Notes under the pieces: model-generated
What the model was told of the DNA's origin: nothing
What the model saw: the letters and a program-made list of their open reading frames with translations, nothing else
The model's database searches: none
From: Bradyrhizobium commune
Lineage (GTDB): Bacteria > Pseudomonadota > Alphaproteobacteria > Rhizobiales > Xanthobacteraceae
DNA: 64,000 bases
Direction: 5' to 3'
Assembly: GCF_015624505.1 (NCBI RefSeq)
Contig: NZ_CP061379.1
Location: forward strand, 3,968,001 to 4,032,000
Translations under genes and position numbers: made by a program
Shown here: positions 60,120 through 64,000 of the stretch, piece by piece
Layout of the letters: each line of letters starts with the position of its first letter
Position numbering within the stretch: the stretch's first letter is position 1

Positions 60120-60557
60120 TCAACGCGACGGAACAGCTTGCAATTCGCGGCGACAGGCTTCACCGAACTGTCGCAGCGGATCCATCTCGTCGATCAGCCT
60201 CGGAAGATCGACAAGCGACCGGTTGGGCGACAAGTAAGCTTCAAGGATCAGGCGGCCCGCGTTCTCCGCGGCGTGAACCACGTCGTCGCTCGAGACTATC
60301 CTCATACGGCCAACCAGCGCATACAGATTGACGAGCTGTGATATTTCGGACTTGTCGTTGACGAGCGCATCAGCATAGAGCCGTGATGCCTCCTCAATGA
60401 AACTTCGGTAGAGCTTTTCGCGCAGGGAATACGCCCGCGCATGGCCACGCCGCCGGGCTTTGCGCCGCTTGCTGAGCCATCCGGTCAGCATGGTTGATAT
60501 CGCTCCGATGGTTGATCCTCCGAAAGCGGCCAAAGCCGGAACATACATTCGATCCAC
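60120..60557 (-). CDS. membrane-anchored helical protein, copy B of a paralogous pair
   Basis: 145 residues. MYVPALAAFGGSTIGAISTM, a basic patch (SKRRKARRRGHARAYS), then LYRSFIEEASRLYADALVND, YALVGRMRIVSSDDVVHAAE and FGEACRRELQAVPSR. Long identical blocks with 56070-56510. It starts 12 bases after the LUD-like gene and ends 14 bases before the TetR start, so it is in the middle of an operon. Confidence 0.8.
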   Translation of the reverse strand: MDRMYVPALAAFGGSTIGAISTMLTGWLSKRRKARRRGHARAYSLREKLYRSFIEEASRLYADALVNDKSEISQLVNLYALVGRMRIVSSDDVVHAAENAGRLILEAYLSPNRSLVDLPRLIDEMDPLRQFGEACRRELQAVPSR

Positions 60558-60568
60558 TGCATCGGTCC

Positions 60569-61207
60569 TTAGCTCGTGCGCTGGCGCATATTCGAAAAGC
60601 GCGCCGGGATGTTCGCGCGGCTGGGAACCGGCAAGACAGATAGCCCCCGCACGTCGCGGGCGGGATGGATCAGCATGCCTGCGATTTGCACGCAGCTGGA
60701 CGGACTCGGCCGGAATTGTGCGTCATGAGCGAGACGATGCTCGGCCAGACGAGACGCGTGCTGGAGATTCAGGGCGATGTCCTCAGGATCGAGCAGCACG
60801 ATCACGTGCCTCGCGAGTCGAGCGAGCGCATTGACGCGCCGACCCTCGTAGTTCAGAAGAATCGAGCCCGTTGCCGCAACCACGAGCAATGCGCGCGCGA
60901 TCACGAGGTGGACATCGTCAAGCGTCGCGAACGAGCTTGCATCCGCAATACCGCGATTGCCGGTAATTTCCGGCACCGACGAGCACACCACTTTCGCGCG
61001 AGCAATCCTGCCGCGAACAGGCTGGAATACATCCTCGCCGTCCGGCGGCTCGATGAGAACTCCTCCCATGCGCTCGAGGCTCTGTTTGAAGACAGCGAGC
61101 ATCGCAGCACGCCAGATCTCGTCGAACAGCGGCACTGCTGCAAGAGGCAGCTCAGCCCTTTCGTTATCGGCCGGAGGCGCGGAAAGTATCTTCTGACGGC
61201 AATTCAT
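60569..61207 (-). CDS. LUD-domain-like protein (LutC/YkgG type)
   Basis: 212 residues from ATG 61207 (MNCRQKILSAPPADNERAEL). The ITGNRGIADASSFATLDDVH, VIARALLVVAATGSILLNYE and ARLARHVIVLLDPEDIALNL stretches match the core of LUD domains (A-ETGT-VL...VVVV...DIV). Known members work with LutAB in lactate oxidation, but no LutAB lies here and several conserved residues differ. It overlaps the cydB-like gene by 44 bases; a later start would remove the overlap. Confidence 0.65.
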   Translation of the reverse strand: MNCRQKILSAPPADNERAELPLAAVPLFDEIWRAAMLAVFKQSLERMGGVLIEPPDGEDVFQPVRGRIARAKVVCSSVPEITGNRGIADASSFATLDDVHLVIARALLVVAATGSILLNYEGRRVNALARLARHVIVLLDPEDIALNLQHASRLAEHRLAHDAQFRPSPSSCVQIAGMLIHPARDVRGLSVLPVPSRANIPARFSNMRQRTS

Positions 61208-62222
61208 TTCTTTTCTCCGCGATGGCAGGTAATGCCGCGGCTCGTTTGCTGGGGAAGAGGCCGCAACGGGCAAGATTTAGGACGTTACGATCGGCCGCGG
61301 CAAAAGCGAGAAGAGCCGGCAGCACGTTCAGGCCGATCAGGAAGATGAGGGCGAGCCTGTTGGGCGGGGCCGCGGCGTCCTCAACGCTCAACGTGAACGG
61401 GATGATGTACGGCCAGAACGAGACGGCAAGCGTTCCGAAGCCGGCTACAAAAATTGCCACCGTCATGTACAGCGGCAGCCGGCGCCGTTCATGGCGAGCG
61501 GTTACCGCTAACAGGAAGGCTGTGACGCCACCTGTTGCGGGGATCACAAACAGATAGGGCCGCTCCAACCATCGGCTCATCACCTCAAGGTCCACAAGCG
61601 CGTAGAAGAACAGGAAGATGAAGAAAGCGAACAGACCTCCTGCGAGACCTGGCAGCATTTGGCGTGCTTGCTCCTGGACGGGTCCTCCGCATTTTTGAAA
61701 GATCAAGCACGCACCGAGCAGCCCATAGCCGAAACAGAGACCGACGCCAGAGAGCAGAGCGAAGGGGCTCAACCAGCCGACCGCGCCGCCCATGTAGTGG
61801 CCTCTCGCCACGGAGATGCCCTCGACGAGAGCGCCGACCATCGATCCTTGCATGAAAGCCGCCATCAGGCATCCACCGCAAAGCACCAGATCCCAGATCA
61901 ACCTAAAGCGTACGGCCCTCTGACGGAGATCGAATGCTACGGCGCGCAGGATGAAGCTGGCCAACACCAGAAGTGCGGGGACATAGAAGGCCGAGTACAG
62001 CACCGCACAAGCGATCGGGAAACCGGCCCACAGCGAAACACCGGCGGTGATCAGCCACAGTTCACTACCAGCCTGGACCGGAGTAACGGTACCAAGCATG
62101 AGGCGGCGGGACCTCTCGTTCGGGCCCAATCCAAGCAATATCCCCACGCCGAGAACTGAACCGTTCTGGAAAACGTAAAGCAGAAGGTGGATCGCGAACG
62201 TTGCAACCCAGAACATGACCAT
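61164..62222 (-). CDS. divergent cytochrome bd oxidase subunit II-like protein (CydB-like)
   Basis: 352 residues from ATG 62222 with GGAGAG upstream. Nine membrane helices are visible. FQNGSVLGVGILLGLGPNER, VTPVQAGSELWLITAGVSLW, AGFPIACAVLYSAFYVPALL and LASFILRAVAFDLRQRAVRF match CydB/CioB. But the usual LDGFDLG motif is QNGSVLG and WDGNETW is QAGSELW, so two conserved Asp and an Asn are replaced. No cydA is present. It heads an operon with the LUD-like, 145-aa, TetR and AraC genes. It may have lost oxidase function or work with a distant CydA. Confidence 0.8.
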   Translation of the reverse strand: MVMFWVATFAIHLLLYVFQNGSVLGVGILLGLGPNERSRRLMLGTVTPVQAGSELWLITAGVSLWAGFPIACAVLYSAFYVPALLVLASFILRAVAFDLRQRAVRFRLIWDLVLCGGCLMAAFMQGSMVGALVEGISVARGHYMGGAVGWLSPFALLSGVGLCFGYGLLGACLIFQKCGGPVQEQARQMLPGLAGGLFAFFIFLFFYALVDLEVMSRWLERPYLFVIPATGGVTAFLLAVTARHERRRLPLYMTVAIFVAGFGTLAVSFWPYIIPFTLSVEDAAAPPNRLALIFLIGLNVLPALLAFAAADRNVLNLARCGLFPSKRAAALPAIAEKRNELPSEDTFRASGR

Positions 62223-62643
62223 CGCCACTCTCCTGCGGCTTTGAATGAATCCGGAACGCCGGTGCATTTATTGGGATCAATTAGGCTGAGCGATTGTCCT
62301 GTCTCTCGGGACCGGAATTCTACTGGACGCCGGTATGAACGGCTAAGCGTTGGCTTAATGCGGGCTCCCTTGCAGTCGCGAAACGATCGCTGCATTCGCT
62401 CAGAAAAAAGGCCGACAGCGAAACGCTGTCGGCCCAAGCGGCCCGTCGGTGTTGCGTCCATTCGCGGCACGAACGCCGGAGCGTCTCGGGAGGAGAGGCG
62501 CTTTTCGGGCCTTGCGTCGAACCAGCGCCGATCGGCGGAACAGCGCGGGCAACTTCGACGGGATTAAGGTAACAAAGCTGGAGGCTCACTTCTTGTCCGA
62601 AATTGTCGTTAACTTGTTCGCAACCAACCGCGTCGGAAACCTT
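62223..62643. other. intergenic region with terminator only
   Basis: Contains the cydB-like operon promoter (near 62230-62340) and the terminator of the 62644 gene; no other feature seen. Confidence 0.5.
62403..62434 (-). terminator. Rho-independent terminator
   Basis: On the minus strand GGCCGACAGCG-TTT-CGCTGTCGGCC is followed by TTTTTT. It lies 210 bases behind the AraC stop, so the transcript has a long 3' end or a further unseen short gene. Confidence 0.9.
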
Positions 62644-63132
62644 TCACTCGACGGAGAGCTTGCGCGAGCGGCGATAGTCGCATGGCGACATCCCGACATG
62701 CTGACGAAAACGCCGGGCGCAATGACTCTGATCGGCAAATCCCGCCGCAGCAGCGATCTCCGATAACGCCATAGCGGTGCCGGACAACAGTGCCATGGTC
62801 AGTTCGACGCGTCGCCGGATCAGATAGTCGTGCGGCGTCACTCCGAGCGAACGCTTGAATGCCCGCACGAAGTAGCAAACCGAGAGGTTCGCGAGCTTTG
62901 CCAGCAGCTTGACGGTGATCCGCTGTCCAATGTGTCCCTCGATATAGTCACGTATCCTTCGTACGACGCTCGGCGCCAAGCCACCGCGCGCGGGGACCAT
63001 CGATGCGATCGCGCCGCCTTCGGCGCCATTTCTGGAATTCCGGCCGGGCAGACCCCGCGGAGCCATTTGCTGGTTGATGGCGAACCTGTCCAGACTGTGC
63101 GCACGGCTCCTATCGTCCAGAATCGGCATCAT
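62644..63132 (-). CDS. short AraC-family regulator
   Basis: 162 residues from ATG 63132 (MMPILDDRSRAHSLDRFAIN) with AAGGAAG upstream. It has no sensor domain: a 60-residue Arg/Gly-rich leader leads into RRIRDYIEGHIGQRITVKLL and LSVCYFVRAFKRSLGVTPHD, then ALSEIAAAAGFADQSHCARR and FRQHVGMSPCDYRRSR. Both helix-turn-helix units are complete. Resembles the short regulators seen beside two-component genes. Confidence 0.88.
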   Translation of the reverse strand: MMPILDDRSRAHSLDRFAINQQMAPRGLPGRNSRNGAEGGAIASMVPARGGLAPSVVRRIRDYIEGHIGQRITVKLLAKLANLSVCYFVRAFKRSLGVTPHDYLIRRRVELTMALLSGTAMALSEIAAAAGFADQSHCARRFRQHVGMSPCDYRRSRKLSVE

Positions 63133-63329
63133 CACACGCTTCCTTCTGATCTGACCAATGTTCGGCTCGACGCGAAGCTCACAGCTCAATCACGGCCCAG
63201 ACATGTTCGGCTTGGCAACCCTGAATAGAACAATGATATTCTGGAGGGCGATGCGCACAACTAAGCCAAAGCACCGGCAGCTCGCGCATTGGATTACCGA
63301 TACTCGAACCAAATGAGGTGAAGGGGCGT

Positions 63330-63728
63330 CTATGACGCCTGCTCTGGAGATTCGCCGGATCGGACGGCTGAACCTAGGCATCGTTCAAGATGGTCGTCGT
63401 CCACCGGTTTGCTGAGGTAGCAGACGACGCCATCCTTCAAGGCGCGGTCCCGGACCACGTCGTCTGGGTATGCCGTCACCAGAATTGTCGGGATCTTGTA
63501 GCCCGCATCGCGAAGATGCCTGTGGAGTTCAGGTCCTGTCATTCCAGGCATGTTGACGTCAGCGACCAGGCACGCCGTCTTGGCAACAAAGGGCGAAGCC
63601 AAGAAACTCGCCGCCGATGGAAACGACTCGGCCGTATAGCCGAGCAGCGCTATCAACTTTTGCATGGACTCGCGAAAGGGTTGGTTATCCTCGACGATCG
63701 CGATCAACTTCTGCTTCTGTTTCGGCAT
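63330..63728 (-). CDS. single-domain response regulator (FixJ-type receiver)
   Basis: 132 residues from ATG 63728 (MPKQKQKLIAIVEDNQPFRE) with GGAAG upstream. Receiver domain only: acidic pair ED at the start, phosphoacceptor Asp in CLVADVNMPGMTG, Thr in TILVTAYPDD and Lys in CYLSKPVDDDHLE. No output domain, so it acts as an adaptor or phosphate sink. Divergent from the next regulator. Confidence 0.92.
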   Translation of the reverse strand: MPKQKQKLIAIVEDNQPFRESMQKLIALLGYTAESFPSAASFLASPFVAKTACLVADVNMPGMTGPELHRHLRDAGYKIPTILVTAYPDDVVRDRALKDGVVCYLSKPVDDDHLERCLGSAVRSGESPEQAS

Positions 63729-63943
63729 TGCGGCTTCCAGGCAGTTGCCCGCCGGCACATTCCGCGCCTGCATGCAACTTGCAGTCTCCGTCCGGGGCCG
63801 GGAGAATGCAATGCCGCGGCCCCTAAGCCATGGCTTATGCTCCCCTCGTTCCCACAGGCGAGAAGCCCTGTTCTTGACGCCGAACTGTAAGTAAGATCAA
63901 CCCGAAAGGGACAAGAGGTGTCCTGAGAAATTCAGGTGCAGGG

Positions 63944-64000
63944 ATGCTGGATGCTACTCCCAATGTCCTGATCATCGATGACGATGCGGAGTTTCGCGAC
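63944..64000 (+). CDS. response regulator, N-terminal part (runs off window)
   Basis: From ATG 63944: MLDATPNVLIIDDDAEFRD, the first strand and acidic triad of a receiver domain. A GGTGCAGGG stretch precedes it. The gene continues beyond the window; the output domain is unknown. Divergent from 63330-63728 with a 215-bp gap. Confidence 0.8.
   Translation, partial: MLDATPNVLIIDDDAEFRD

Overview
The window reads as chromosomal DNA of a Bradyrhizobium-like alphaproteobacterium (Nitrobacteraceae). It is GC-rich and contains several families seen in that group: a DUF6481 protein, a GrlR-family protein, DUF3551-like and MXKDX-repeat secreted proteins, Gly/Pro-rich exported proteins and long palindromic intergenic repeats. 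The species cannot be fixed from the sequence alone.

Layout. 1-6.8 kb: the start of an alpha-2-macroglobulin-type gene (leaving the window at the left), tRNA-Arg(UCU), an unusual alpha/beta-hydrolase/lysozyme-like fusion, and many small exported or membrane proteins with decayed gene fragments. 7.1-10.0 kb: a DctP-DctQ-DctM TRAP transporter operon. 10.1-17.1 kb: a leucine/isovalerate catabolic operon (isovaleryl-CoA dehydrogenase, methylcrotonyl-CoA carboxylase beta and alpha, HMG-CoA lyase) with a divergent AraC-type regulator. 17-32.5 kb: ordinary housekeeping and hypothetical genes (Lrp regulator, complex I NdufS4-like subunit, OpgC-like and acyltransferase-3 membrane enzymes, tRNA-Pro(UGG), DUF192, double cold-shock protein, sirtuin, HU), many very small genes, and a run of Rho-independent terminators with no obvious gene in front of them.

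33-38.5 kb is an AT-richer accessory stretch of unfamiliar membrane-protein genes. Five copies or derivatives of one 90-bp inverted-repeat element lie between these genes, all in the same orientation. It also holds the second of two related MBL-fold hydrolases. 38.6-41.2 kb returns to core genes (glyoxalase, GST, PilZ).

41.2-48.3 kb is a mobile-element remnant next to tRNA-Glu(UUC). It starts with a translationally coupled ribbon-helix-helix / AlpA-like / tyrosine-integrase operon and continues with phage-type regulators. After that come debris: a DNA methyltransferase fragment, a reading frame broken by an in-frame TGA, a truncated GntR regulator and a frameshifted TetR.

48.4-64 kb carries a five-gene envelope/efflux block (TetR diverging from histidine kinase, two membrane fusion proteins and an RND pump). 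It also carries a DUF2092 plus Gly/Pro-rich pair and a minus-strand cluster: divergent CydB-like protein, LUD-like protein, small membrane-anchored protein, TetR, AraC. The 145-146-aa small protein occurs twice, each time beside a TetR gene. An AraC regulator and two response-regulator genes close the window; the last one runs off the right edge.

The points most worth a second look are the 90-bp repeat array, the orphan CydB/LUD/TetR cluster, the hydrolase-lysozyme fusion, and the cluster of orphan terminators that suggests small RNAs.
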